Source: Alopecurus myosuroides
Taxonomy: Eukaryota > Streptophyta > Magnoliopsida > Poales > Poaceae
Reading direction: 5' to 3'
Length of the DNA stretch: 64,000 nt
Assembly (NCBI GenBank): GCA_028641055.1
Contig: CM054060.1
Location: 206,360,445 to 206,424,444 of the forward strand
The position numbers were made by a program, and so were the translations under genes. This document shows positions 36,101-45,584 of this stretch, piece after piece. Numbering within the stretch: the stretch's first letter is position 1; each line of letters begins with the position of its first letter. Under the pieces are notes generated by a model. It saw only the letters and a program-made list of their open reading frames with translations, ran no database searches and had not been told where the DNA came from.

Positions 36101-37091
36101 CCGAATTGTCATTTTTCTTAAGTTTTGGTATGCATAGCATGTGTAAAATGTTTACAACCAAAATAGGATAAATGTATGTTTATAAGGTTATCCCAAAATA
36201 AAACATTGGGTATTTCTCCTATCACCGAACCAAAAGACAAATGTTGATTGTCAAAAAGGGTTGTTTTCTCGAGAAAGTAGTTCTTGCGAAACAAGTGAGT
36301 GGGAGCACAGTACAAACCCAACGAGATTATAGAATCTTCGTTATCATGTCAAGAGTAGCGCAGCACTGGAAGTTGTTCCGGGGTTTACTATTTTGACTAA
36401 GTAGAAGACACTACAAATGTTGTAGATACTTCAAATGAGTTTGCGAACTGTACCAGAAAAGTCCAAAAACTTTGTACTTAGAACAACTTGTGGTTTAAGT
36501 GTAAAGTGTTGTTTTGACAACAAAAGGACCTGGACCTTATAAAGGAAGCAAATGATGGGCCCTGACTTCGTAAAATTGACTATGAGTCATTATATCCGCC
36601 ATAGTATCCTTGTATGAATATCAAGTATGTGACTTGGTAGTCCTTTCGATAGGCATGATGCCTGACGATAGCAAAAGGGTCTATATAGCGACAAAGACAT
36701 GGATTTTACATCTTTTGAAAGTTGTACTTATCGAAAAGTTGTTTTCTACGAAGTTCAAAGAGTTAACTACTACAAGATTATGATCTTCCGTAGTGATGCT
36801 TTAGTCTTTGCGGATAGTTCTAGCAAAAGGTTACATATTATGATATGGCAGTTGAACAACAAAACCAACTCTCCTCTCGAGGAAGTTTGATCAAGGATGT
36901 GTACTTCACACAGTCTGAGAGTTTTGTAAAATTCAAAAGGTTTCTAGAAAGGTATGCACACTTCAATGGTTGAAGTGAGCATAACGAAGTTGAAATCTTT
37001 ACCTTAATGAAGTTATCAAAATAGTTTGATTCCATCATGAACGATAAAGATGCTTGTAAAGTTACAAGAAATTAAGTGGGAGCGCTATGAC
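33128..37091 (+). other. Degenerate interior of the copia element, gag to integrase side
   Basis: About 4 kb of AT-rich sequence with stops in every frame. Near the left, AGCCTAGCATGTACAGACAT occurs twice (about 33916-33935 and 33973-33992), a feature I recall from the 5' leader of Angela-type elements. No gag, protease or integrase motif could be read with confidence. Confidence 0.6.
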
Positions 37092-37300
37092 ATATTTCCA
37101 ATACTTTATGTAGATGACATAGGGATGATTGGAAAATATGTATTTTAAATGAACACGGTTAAGATTTTCATATTGATGAAAGGCTTGGAAGATATTGGGC
37201 ATCGATGTCTATAAAAGATGGATTCAAGCGCCTGATATGATTGAAGCCAAATTACATAGATGAAATATTGAAGTAAGTCAATATAAAATTGATAAGAAGG
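37092..37300 (+). pseudogene. Copia reverse transcriptase remnant with YVDD box
   Basis: A short + stretch reads IFPILYVDDIGMIG, the copia reverse transcriptase active-site region, with YVDD at 37107-37118. Further on, GMRF/IYKD-like sequence is broken by stops. It confirms that the interior derives from a copia pol in + orientation. Confidence 0.7.
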
Positions 37301-37766
37301 AGTTCTTGTCACATGGAAAATAATTGAGCAAGATTCATGTGTTTTGACACATGATGAGCATCATTGAAATTGAGATTTCTAAGTCATGTTTCCATGCTAT
37401 GTACACAACCAGATGAGTCCTATGCTATAAAATGTTATAGTAGGATAATTCATATGATGATTAGACGACAGTGGGAGAGATCCTTGTGTCATTTTAGAAA
37501 TGCTAAGGATATGTTTTCCTATATAGTAATGACAAAATATTAGTTGTAATATGTTACACTAATAGTCTTGTCATTTATTCAAGTAATTTTATCTCAATTA
37601 AAATATGTGATGAACGGTAGCACAATAAGATGGAAGAAAGTTCCATTCTGGATTTGAATGAGTTTCAAAATTAAAATATTGTGACAGATACTACAACAAA
37701 GGCTAAAGTATATCGTTGTGTTGACAACTGATAATAAGCGTATTTTGTGTCAAGGAGTTCTTTATT

Positions 37767-37956
37767 GAACTTGGTGAATTTCCAAGAATGCTGAAACTAT
37801 GAAGCTACATTTTCACAATGTTAGTAACATCAGTTTAAGCTGAGGAATTAAGGTATCACCGGAACTTGGTGAATTTCCAAGAATGCTAACACTATGAAGC
37901 TACATTTTCACAATGTTAGTGACATCAGTTTAAGCTGAGGAATTAAGTTTTCACCG
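37767..37956 (+). repeat. Tandem duplication, 95 bp, two copies, in the copia interior
   Basis: GAACTTGGTGAATTTCCAAG starts at 37767 and again at 37862, and the two 95 bp units differ at only a few bases. It lies about 200 bp before the 3' LTR. Confidence 0.88.
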
Positions 37957-38147
37957 ATTGACCATATATATACAAAGCCATCTCATTAGAGAATGAGTGA
38001 TGCGTGTATACGCAAAGAACATGCAAATACAATAGGACCTGAACAGTTCAGATCTTTTTGATAAAGTTTACCACATGCGAAGCATGGTAATAACACTGGA
38101 ACGCCATATGTGTTAAGTGCTTACAGACTAGATTATTGACTCTAGTG

Positions 38148-38159
38148 CAAGTGGGAGAC
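38148..38159 (+). promoter_or_regulatory. Polypurine tract of the copia element
   Basis: CAAGTGGGAGAC directly precedes the 3' LTR start; the same AAGTGGGAGA form is usual in this group. Confidence 0.85.
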
Positions 38160-39830
38160 TGAAGGGAATATGCCCGAGAGGCAATAATAAAATGGTTATT
38201 GTCTTATTCCTTGTTTATGATGAATGTTTATTTCTCATGCTAGAATTGTATTAACCGGAAACGTTGATACATGTGTGCTTAATAAACAAACAATGGTTCC
38301 TAGCAAAGCCTCTCTTTTAACTAGCTCGTTGATTAATAGATGATCAAGGTTTCCTGATCATGAACATTGGATGTTGTTAATAACGGGATCATGTCATTAG
38401 AAGAATGATGTGATGAACATATACCCAAAGAGAATATAGCAATGCGATCAAGTCATTTAGTTTACATTGTTATATCAAACATACGAAGTAACTTATTCCT
38501 TAGACCTTGAGATCATGTCAATCACTCATACTGGAAGAGTGCTTTGATGGCATCAAACGTCACACCGTAACAGGGTGACTATAAAGGTGTCGTTAAGTAT
38601 TCGGAAAGTATTAGTTGAGGATCATGGATCAAGAGTGGGATTTGTCCATCCAAATGACGGAGAGATATACTCTGGGCCCTCTCGGTGATATCACATCGAA
38701 ACCGCTTGCAAGCACGTGATATGATCACAAAGGATGTTATATCACGGGAACGAGAAAAGAGTACTTGTCGGTAACGAGATTGAACAAGGTATGGTTGATA
38801 CCAATGATCGAATCTCGGACAAGTAAAATATCGCGAGACAAAGGGAATAGTTCACGGCGTTGTTGGTTCACACGATCACGAGAGTCATCGTTGAATATAT
38901 AGGAGTCATCACGGATCTCCAGATCCCGCTGTTGATTATTGATCGGAGAGGAGTCTCGATCATGTCTATCTTATTCGCGAACCGTAGGGTGACACACTTA
39001 AGGTTCGATGACGCTTTTGAGAGGATACGGAATATCGGAGAAAAGTTTGGACAGCACCGAAATTGTTTCGGGGAATATTGAAATAGTCACCGAAATTGTT
39101 TCGAGTAATTTTGAAATAGTTCAAGGGGATTCTTATCAAATGGTTGTTAATAGATTTAACAACTAACTCAAGGGGTTATATGTTAATGTTTGTTAATGGA
39201 ATTAACAAATATTAAAATAAATAAATAAAATTGTTTTATTTATTTATTAAAGAAAACCCTTGGGATTTTGAGTGGGAATTAATGGAAGAATGAGTGGGTT
39301 GAGTGGAGACTCCACTCACATGATGAGGGAGAGGTGGAGGCAGCAAAAAATTCGTGGCTGCCATCCCCTACTATAAAAGGAGGGGTGAGAGCTCCCTCTC
39401 CCCCACACACACACTTGTGTCATCTCTTCCTCCCTCCTGCCGCTGCTCCACCACTTGTTCGTACGCTTGGCGAAGCCCTGAGCAATGTTTTTCTCCACCA
39501 CACCATGCCGTCGTGCTGCTGGAGTTCCGAGGGATCCTCTACTTCCGCGCCCCGCTGGAACGAGGGAACGGAGGTCGTCATCAACCGTACGTGTGACCGA
39601 TCACGGATGCACCGCCGGATTGCGGTGCCCATCTTCTCGCTATCGGGATCGGTGTGAGTACGACTACGCCAACAACGAGATTTGATCTCGTACCACTTTG
39701 AGTCTTCGAGGGTATGTGTTCTCCTTAACCCTCTCGATGCCCGTTGCACTTCGTCTCCTAGATTAGATCTTGGCCTTTCGGGTGTCTCTCGCGTAGGAAA
39801 TTTTTTGTTTTCTATGCAACGAACCCTTCA
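38160..39830 (+). repeat. 3' LTR of the copia element
   Basis: 1671 bp, equal in length to the 5' LTR. Seen differences include T/G near 38248, C/T in ACACCACGCC versus ACACCATGCC, and CTCCTATAAA versus CTACTATAAA at the TATA region (39368-39377). Followed by CTCGT. Confidence 0.93.
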
Positions 39831-39835
39831 CTCGT
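39831..39835. other. Target-site duplication CTCGT, right copy
   Basis: Matches 31438-31442, so the flanks 31442 and 39836 were once joined inside Tat-2. Confidence 0.93.
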
Positions 39836-40056
39836 CCCCCACGATCTCCCCGCGTGGCGTGACGGTTTGCAGGGAAAGCCCATGATCTCCCAGTGTGGCG
39901 GAAACGTCTCCTCACAATTACTTCTCTGGTCGGGCGGTGCAGAGCAGCAAGTGCCTCGTCGTCTGGTCATGTCCTCCCTTGGGACGTGGCCCCATCTGCC
40001 TCGATGCTCGAGCCGGTGGAAGACCAACCGAGTGTAGTGCCGTCTCTTGGCCTTGG

Positions 40057-40065
40057 CTTAAATGG
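40057..40065 (+). promoter_or_regulatory. Possible decayed TATA box for the Tat-2 antisense gene
   Basis: GGCTTAAATGGGAG lies about 100 bp before the ATG at 40160, in the same relative place as the TATA box of the Tat-1 antisense gene. It departs from TATAAA at its first bases, so this is only a suggestion. Confidence 0.3.
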
Positions 40066-40159
40066 GAGGAGGGGGCGCCCCCTCTCCCATTCCAACTTGA
40101 CCTTCTTCTTCCTCTCCTCCCGCTTTCCACCTAGAGAGAGAAAGAAAGAGGGACCAATC

Positions 40160-40828
40160 ATGGCCCGTGGCGGTCGCGGCAGAGGCTCGTCTCTGGGTGC
40201 CGCTGTTGCCCCCCCCCGACGGAGCGCAAGGCGCACCATGGTCGTCGTAGACTCGCCGGAGGGGTCGTCTTCTCGGGCTGGAGCGAGCGCGGGGATTCGT
40301 CGTGGTTGAGGTGGCCGCGCTCCCCGTGGCCGTGGTGTGACGGGGACCTCCCTCCCCCGCTAGACAGAGGACACCCGCGTGTCGGAGCACGAGTTTCTGG
40401 TGGCTCTCTGCAGTCGCCTCCACAGTCACTTGCAGCTCCCCGACGACTTCACTGCCTCCGTCGAGCGCAAACCGCCACACGGCTTCTGGCTCCAGGTGGT
40501 GGGTTGCATCAACGGGCCTTGGTGGGCGTTGGCGGAGTTTTTCTCCGCCAGTCACCTGTCGCTGGCGAGGGGGTGGAAGACCTTCGCCCGTGCCCTACGG
40601 CTGGAGGAGAGCCAAGTCCTCCATCTCCGCTTCGACAGGGTGGACCGCCTCTTCGTGAAGATCTTCGGGCGTCACGGCGAGCGCGTGGAGTGCTGCATAG
40701 AGAGCGAGAGTAGTGACGAGGAGGATGACGACGACGATGATGAAGATGATGCTGCTGAAGAGGAGGGTGAGGAAGATCTGCGGGTCATCAAGGAGGAGAG
40801 CGACGATGTGGGCTCGATGAGCGGCTAA
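40160..40828 (+). pseudogene. Antisense accessory gene of Tat-2, B3-like protein, two in-frame stops
   Basis: On +, opposite to Tat-2 pol, an ATG at 40160 opens a frame that runs 223 codons to a TAA at 40826-40828, broken by a TGA (40307-40309) and a TAG (about 40361-40363). The N-terminus is Arg/Gly-rich (RGGRGRGSS, RRSARR). Then comes a region resembling a plant B3 DNA-binding fold: LPDDF, FWLQVVGC, GWKTFARALRLEESQVLHL, FVKIFGRHGERVECC. The C-terminus is a long acidic run of D and E (about 40710-40790). A B3 domain would bind DNA; this call rests on the spacing of W, F and the hydrophobic strands and needs a profile search. It lies between pol and the 3' LTR, as in Tat-1, but is a different protein. 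Confidence 0.62.
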
Positions 40829-41828
40829 AGGCCTTTGGGTGCCTACATCCAGTATCCTCTTCTTCCTCCTTCTCCTTGTCGCCTCCATCGCTCCTCCTTG
40901 GTCGATCATGTCTCGCAGCTATGGTTAAGATATGTTCGGCCGAGGCTGGTCGCAGTTTTTCTTCCCTTGATAGCCGCGGAAGGGGAATAGCTCCTTCCTG
41001 GTTCTAGCATCTTTTTGTCTTCACGACATACCTGCAAAATTTCCATGTACTCGATTGTATCTCATGTCTGAAATATGAAGGAAATGTGTTTTTGCCTTAT
41101 TACTTGTGAGTGGATTCCAGCGGAAAGGATTTTTAATAATTATCTCTGGGAGTTTCGGAATCCTTGTGGCGGTTAGCCGTTTGCCGCTGCCCCTCTTGAG
41201 ACATTCTTATTTTCCTCGTGAGAGGTCTGTGCTTCGATGCTTCGGGAGATAGGTGCTTGTATCTGCAGTGAGCGAGAGTACGTGTCTGGCACTCTTCTTG
41301 TGGATACCTCGAGAGGAAGTCAGCACCAAGGTTTTGATGAGGTGTCGTGCATGGTAGTGACCCACTTAGACAGAGCTCTACCACTTGGATTTATTCTGAT
41401 TGGGTCCTACCCGTGCACGGGTACCGATCCTAGCCCCCGCTCGCGGGGTGTCCTCGAGAAGGAGTCACAGATGCATGCTCCCGAAGAAAGAAAGAGAGGC
41501 TTGACGAGAGACAAGTGTTATTGACAGGGATACAAGTTTTACTGCTAGGGTGAGGCTCTACAACACACGCTTGGTGATGTCATGACCCTGTGGTCCCCCA
41601 AGAAGCACTTGACGTCCCGTGCGGACACGGGACTCCAATCGTCATGGGGCTAAGACTCGCGCGAGCTCAGGTGCAAATATTTTCCATGCGGCTTCCCACT
41701 TGTGTGGGTAGAGGCTCTCTTCGGCCGTGCGGCCGCCTGATGACATGCCCCCTGAGACCTTCACGGAGGCCCTTGCTTCGTTTTTACCATGGCGTCACGG
41801 GGTCCCCTCGAGGGTGCGTCACCACGGC
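40829..41828. other. Spacer between the Tat-2 antisense gene and the pol end
   Basis: One kilobase without a convincing gene. Short frames on both strands have no recognised motif. It mirrors the 2295-2898 spacer of Tat-1. Confidence 0.55.
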
Positions 41829-43320
41829 CTAGTCGAGGCACGTGGAGCAAGAAAGAACTAAATACTGAGGGTAGAACTTCCGAAGATGCTGGATGTTCCA
41901 CGGGTTTGGCACAGGCGTGTCATCTTCAGTCTCCAGTCGTGCCGCACCAGGTCTCGCAACGTGCGTTACCCCGGTACGGCCCCTCCCACATGGGAGAGCG
42001 CTTGTGCAAGCCCTCTCGGGAGATAATCCTCCTCGGGACCAGGTCGGCCACCTCCAGTGTGTGGCCTGATGGTGTTGATGTGGTAGCGCCGGAGGCCTTG
42101 CTGACACCGAGCGGCACGGGTGACGGCTCGGGTTCTCGCCTCCTTGAGAAGCAGCAAGTCCTCGGCGTGGAGTTCCCCCCTGCATGTCCTCGCTAAAGGC
42201 CATGGCTCGGGGAGAGCCAAGCTTGAGTTCGGTAGGGAGACCGGCGTCGGCCACATAGACTAGGGAGAAAGGTGTTGCTCTCGTGGGCTTGGTTACGGTG
42301 GTGTGGATTGACCACAGGACCGACGGACGCTCGTCGATCCAATTCTTCCCGTGGGCCTTTAGCTTGTTGGAGCTCCGCGTCTTGAGGCCCTTGAGGACCT
42401 CGGCATTGGCGCGTTCTGCCTGGCCGTTGCTGCGCAGGTACGCGACGGAGGCGTAGCAGATCTTGATGCCCAGGTTGGCGCCATAGGACTTGAAGAGGCC
42501 GCTTGTGAATTGCGTGCCGTTATCGGTGATGATGCGGTTGGGCATGCCGAAATGGTAGACCAACCCCTTGATGAACTTCACTGCCGTCCTTGCCGGGATG
42601 TCCCAGACGACTTCTACCTCCGCCCACTTAGTGAATTAGTTGATGGCGACGTAGAGGTAGCGGTAGCCCCTGAGCACTCGTGGGAAGGGTCCCAGGATGT
42701 CCAGGCCCCAGACCGCAGACGGCCATGAGAGGCGGATGGTATGGAGCCCTTGCGCGGGCTGATGCGTCTGCTTGGCGTTGAACTGGCACGCTCGCAGGAC
42801 TTGACGAGCTCAGTGGCATCCTTTTGGACTGTGGGCCAGTAGAAGCCGTACCTGAAGGCCTGGCCGACGAGGGTACATGATGAGGAGTGGTGGCCGCAGT
42901 CGCCTTGGTGGATGTCCTTGAGGAGTTCCACGCCATCGTCGGGGGGGGGGGGGGGGGAGGGGACGCACAACAGCACCATGCCGTCGGGGTGCCTCTGGTA
43001 CAACTTGGAGTCGATGATGTAGTACATTTTATCTCGACGGGCGACCTGCTCGGCCTATGCTTCGTCTTCTGGGAGGTCGCCCTTCTGGAGATAGTCGATC
43101 CGGCTCTTGTTCCAGCATGCTTCCTCATGAGTGAAGGAGCGCACCAGGCGATTCCCCGAAGGGGTATCGCAGTTAGGTGCGCCTTGGGAGGGAGCAGGTG
43201 GTGGCTCCTCCTCAAGGTGCTGGTGACCTTGTGGCTCCTCCTCGTCGACGGGAGGGATGATGGATGGCTTGGTGAGCCTTTTTTCAAAGACGCCTGGTGT
43301 CTGCGCCCAGTTTCTTGACG
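41829..43320 (-). pseudogene. pol: Tat-2 integrase and linker, frameshifted
   Basis: On -, a linker (LTKRASRNWAQTPGVF) leads to YYIIDSKLYQRHPDG and the zinc finger (GDCGHHSSS, then KSCERA where CxxC is expected, so the second Cys is lost or shifted). A core region in broken frames follows, then MKFIKGLVYHFGMPNRIITD, with D in TDNGTQF and E in SNGQAERANAEVL, and a C-terminal tail split between two frames. A poly(G) run of about 17 bases (42940-42957) lies in the linker. At least two frameshifts; not functional. Confidence 0.85.
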
Positions 43321-43489
43321 CTCGCTTGGTGAGGTTGTCTGCTTCCTGGTTGTTCCCGCGCGGGATATGCTGCAGCTACAGGCCGAGGAAACTCTTCTCG
43401 AGTTTGCGGACTTCCTTGAGATACATTGTCATGTGCTTGTCCTTGGCGACATAGCTCTTGTTAGAGAAGTTTACCAAGACAGCCCATGT
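43321..43489 (-). pseudogene. Tat-2 RNase H, C-terminal part
   Basis: On -, LVNFSNKSYVAKDKHMTMYL, EVRKLEKSFLGL, a TAG, then HIPRGNNQEADNLTKRAS: the end of the archaeal-type RNase H, with the final acidic residue in NQEAD. The matching N-terminal half lies next to it but on the other strand. Confidence 0.8.
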
Positions 43490-43625
43490 GAGGGTGACGT
43501 CGTGCTCATGTCACCCAAGGGAGACAAGCTCTACTACGTCGTCCAGCTCCATTTCGGCCACAAGGCCAAAGTCTCCAACAACATCGCTGAGTACAAGGGG
43601 CTCATCGCCAGAATCAGGGCCGAAA
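43490..43625 (+). pseudogene. Tat-2 RNase H, N-terminal part, inverted
   Basis: On +, GDVVLMSPKGDKLYYVVQLH and then SNNIAEYKGLIARIRAE: the first half of an archaeal-type RNase H, including the catalytic Glu in AEYKGL. It is homologous to GVVLKSPKGDIMEYVLQIHF in Tat-1. All flanking pol segments are on -, so about 135 bp have been inverted in place. The D of the starting DGS motif and the sequence that should join it to reverse transcriptase are missing. Confidence 0.82.
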
Positions 43626-44312
43626 TCAGCTGCATCTGTCAGGGTTGAGCATGATGTTGACCCTGCGGAGGTTATGAAACGTCTCCTCAAGGTCAGCGAC
43701 GAGCGTGCGCTCTTCGCGAGTTTTGACGACGATGTCGTCGACGTAGGCCTCCACATTCTTACCTATCTGCGTCCCAAGGGAATGCGCATGAGCTTCTGGA
43801 AGGTGGCTCTTGCGTTCCTCAAACCGAAGGGCATACAAACATAGCAGAACACCCCGCAAGGTGTTAGGAAGGCGGTCTTCTCTTCATCTTCTTTTTCCAT
43901 TTTTATCTGATGATAGCCTGAGAAGGCATCCAGGAAACAAAAGAGATCGCACCCAGCAGCGGGGTCCATTATTTGATCGATCCTCAAAAGAGGATATGGA
44001 CCCTTCGGGCAGCCTTTGTTGAGGTCGGTGAAGTCCACGCAGAGACGTCCTCCACCCGTGTGCTTGTCGACGACGACGGGGTTGGAGATCCACTCGGCGT
44101 GGATGACCTCGCAGATAATCTTGGCGTCTAGGAGCTTCTCCACCTATTTGACGATGAATTATTGCTTCTCCGGGCCTTGGCGACGGGCCTTCGGCTTGAC
44201 CGGGCGTGCGCCCGGGCACACCGCCAGATGGTGCTCGATCACCTCCCTTGGGAATATCGGACCCTGTTCGTGCGAACATGTCCTTGTTTGCCCGGAGGAA
44301 AGCGACGAGCAC
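43626..44312 (-). pseudogene. pol: Tat-2 reverse transcriptase, frameshifted and truncated
   Basis: On -, WISNPVVVDKHTGGGRLCVD, FTDLNKGCPKGPYPLLRIDQ, FLDAFSGYHQIKM, TAFLTPCGVFCYVCMPFGLR and ATFQKLM lie in 44143-43763. A frameshift follows, then AYVDDIVVKTRE with YVDD at 43735-43746, ending at LNPDRCS (43630), where the inversion begins. The thumb and the first RNase H are deleted. A TAG interrupts the start (about 44144). Confidence 0.88.
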
Positions 44313-45067
44313 ACTTTCCTATTTTGAGGGGCAGCCCGACCCCGATGGTGAGTGTCGGCCTTGTGCCGTCGGGGTTCATGGAAAAATTCTTTGTCGCCGC
44401 CCTCTCGTGAGAGAACAACTGCTTCTTCTTCAGAGGCTCAATAGCGTCCCCAAGGTTACCCTTGTCGATGGGGTGAGATGCTGCTGCCTCCTTGTAGGCG
44501 TCCTCCATGAAGTACACCGCGTCCTTTACGTTCCCTTGAACAGCGAGGGCTCCGCTGCTCCCGGGCATCTTGACCACGTTGTAGGAGTGGTGTGTAACGG
44601 CCATGAACTTGCCTAGCACCGGGTAGCCGAGTATGGGGTTGTAGGGCAGCCCGATGTGGGCGACGTCGAAGTCGATCTCCTCGGTGCGGTAGTTGTGGCA
44701 GGTCCCGAACGTGACAGCCAGCCTAACCCTCCCCAGCGGCACGGTTGTGCCGCTGGTTACTCCACTGAAGGGCCTGGTAGCCTTGAGGCGGGCACGCGGG
44801 ATGCGCAGCTTCTCGGAGGTCCCGAGGGAGATCACATTAAGGCCGGCGCTTCCGTCCACGAGCGTCTTCGAGACAACGACGTGGTTGATTGTGGGGGTGC
44901 ACACCAGCAGGATGGCTCCCACCAAGCCAACGGCCTTGGGGTGGTCGGCGGCGTCGAAGGAGATCTCTTGCTGGGACCACTTGAGTGGTAGGGTGGCCGT
45001 TTCACCCCACGATAGGCGGTGTTGACCTCCCATGATGTTTGCTTGAGGTGGCGTCCGGAAGAAGGGG
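44239..45067 (-). pseudogene. Tat-2 protease region, truncated at the gag side
   Basis: The - frame 45033-44239 (264 codons) begins MGGQHRLSWGE and contains TLPLKWSQQEISFDAADHPK, then the protease active site TLVDGSAGLNVI (about 44844-44879, family form DGGSGLNVI) and DFDVAHIGLPYNPILGYPVL. The same order (a SRADHPK-type motif, then protease) is seen in Tat-3. The frame is open to about 45067, upstream of which sequence is unrelated, so gag has been lost. Confidence 0.82.
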
Positions 45068-45584
45068 CAAGGGACTATAGCATTCCCATATTTAAATAAT
45101 GTAAGAACATCTGTGTTATTGTGCTAGTCCCTAGATCAATTGCTAGCACCACAGTATAATATGAAGTATATGCAAATGCATCAAATTCTATTACATCGCA
45201 TGATCCAGTCTTTACAAAATAATATTACAACTTACATAGTCATAGAAGACCAGCAGAAAACAAAATATTACAGCGGAAAACATAGTACAACATTTAGCCT
45301 CATCTTCTTCATGTGCCACAGGCAAAACATGTTGGCGATAGACTCGAGATCCTAAACGAAATCCTCACTCGTCTTCAAAACATCTGCAGGATGGAATATG
45401 CAGCCGCAAGGGGTCAATACAATTTAATGTATTGGCAAGTAACACTATGGTGGATATAAATGGCAAGACTAACACTATATGCTTATTTGGCTGAGTTGAG
45501 TTTTGGCTAAGTTTGCATAAAGCTAGTTTTCTCCTATCTCTTTTGTAAAACAAACTTTTCTTTCCAAAGGGTGGCAACATTGGA
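45068..45584 (-). other. Leftmost piece of the interrupted - strand LTR
   Basis: 517 bp, no gene. On - it contains GGCTGCATATTCCATCCTGC and long T-rich runs like the U5 side of the LARD-like LTR in this window. Left limit: the broken Tat-2 protease frame; right limit: the Helitron 5' end. Confidence 0.5.

Larger units (their letters stand above)
31443..39830 (+). mobile_element. Angela/BARE-type Ty1/copia element, full length, coding-dead
   Basis: 8388 bp with two 1671 bp LTRs, an initiator-Met primer site, a polypurine tract and a perfect CTCGT duplication. The LTR start (TGAAGGGAATATGCCC, then GAGGCAATAATAAA) resembles the Angela/BARE group of Triticeae copia elements. The interior (33114-38159) has no open frame beyond about 80 codons, yet the LTRs match except for about fifteen bases by eye. 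The interior was therefore decayed before this copy was inserted, and it moved with enzymes from a relative. Confidence 0.92.
30990..45067 (-). mobile_element. Tat-2: Tat-lineage gypsy element, - strand, 5' truncated and rearranged
   Basis: From right to left on -: protease, reverse transcriptase, an inverted RNase H segment, RNase H end, integrase, an antisense accessory gene (on +), and a partial 3' LTR whose start TGTCGGCCCC is at 31396. The 3' side is split by the copia element 31443-39830. gag and the 5' LTR are missing: the protease frame ends at about 45067 against unrelated LTR sequence. Internal stops, frameshifts and an inversion show that it is old and dead. The left limit (about 30990) is where chromovirus coding begins and is approximate. 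Confidence 0.78.

Noticed and set aside
39893..40159. Upstream extension of the Tat-2 antisense frame, before the ATG at 40160
   Set aside because: The codons before 40160 have no similarity to a protein and would include the putative promoter; the ATG at 40160 in CCAATCATGG context is preferred.
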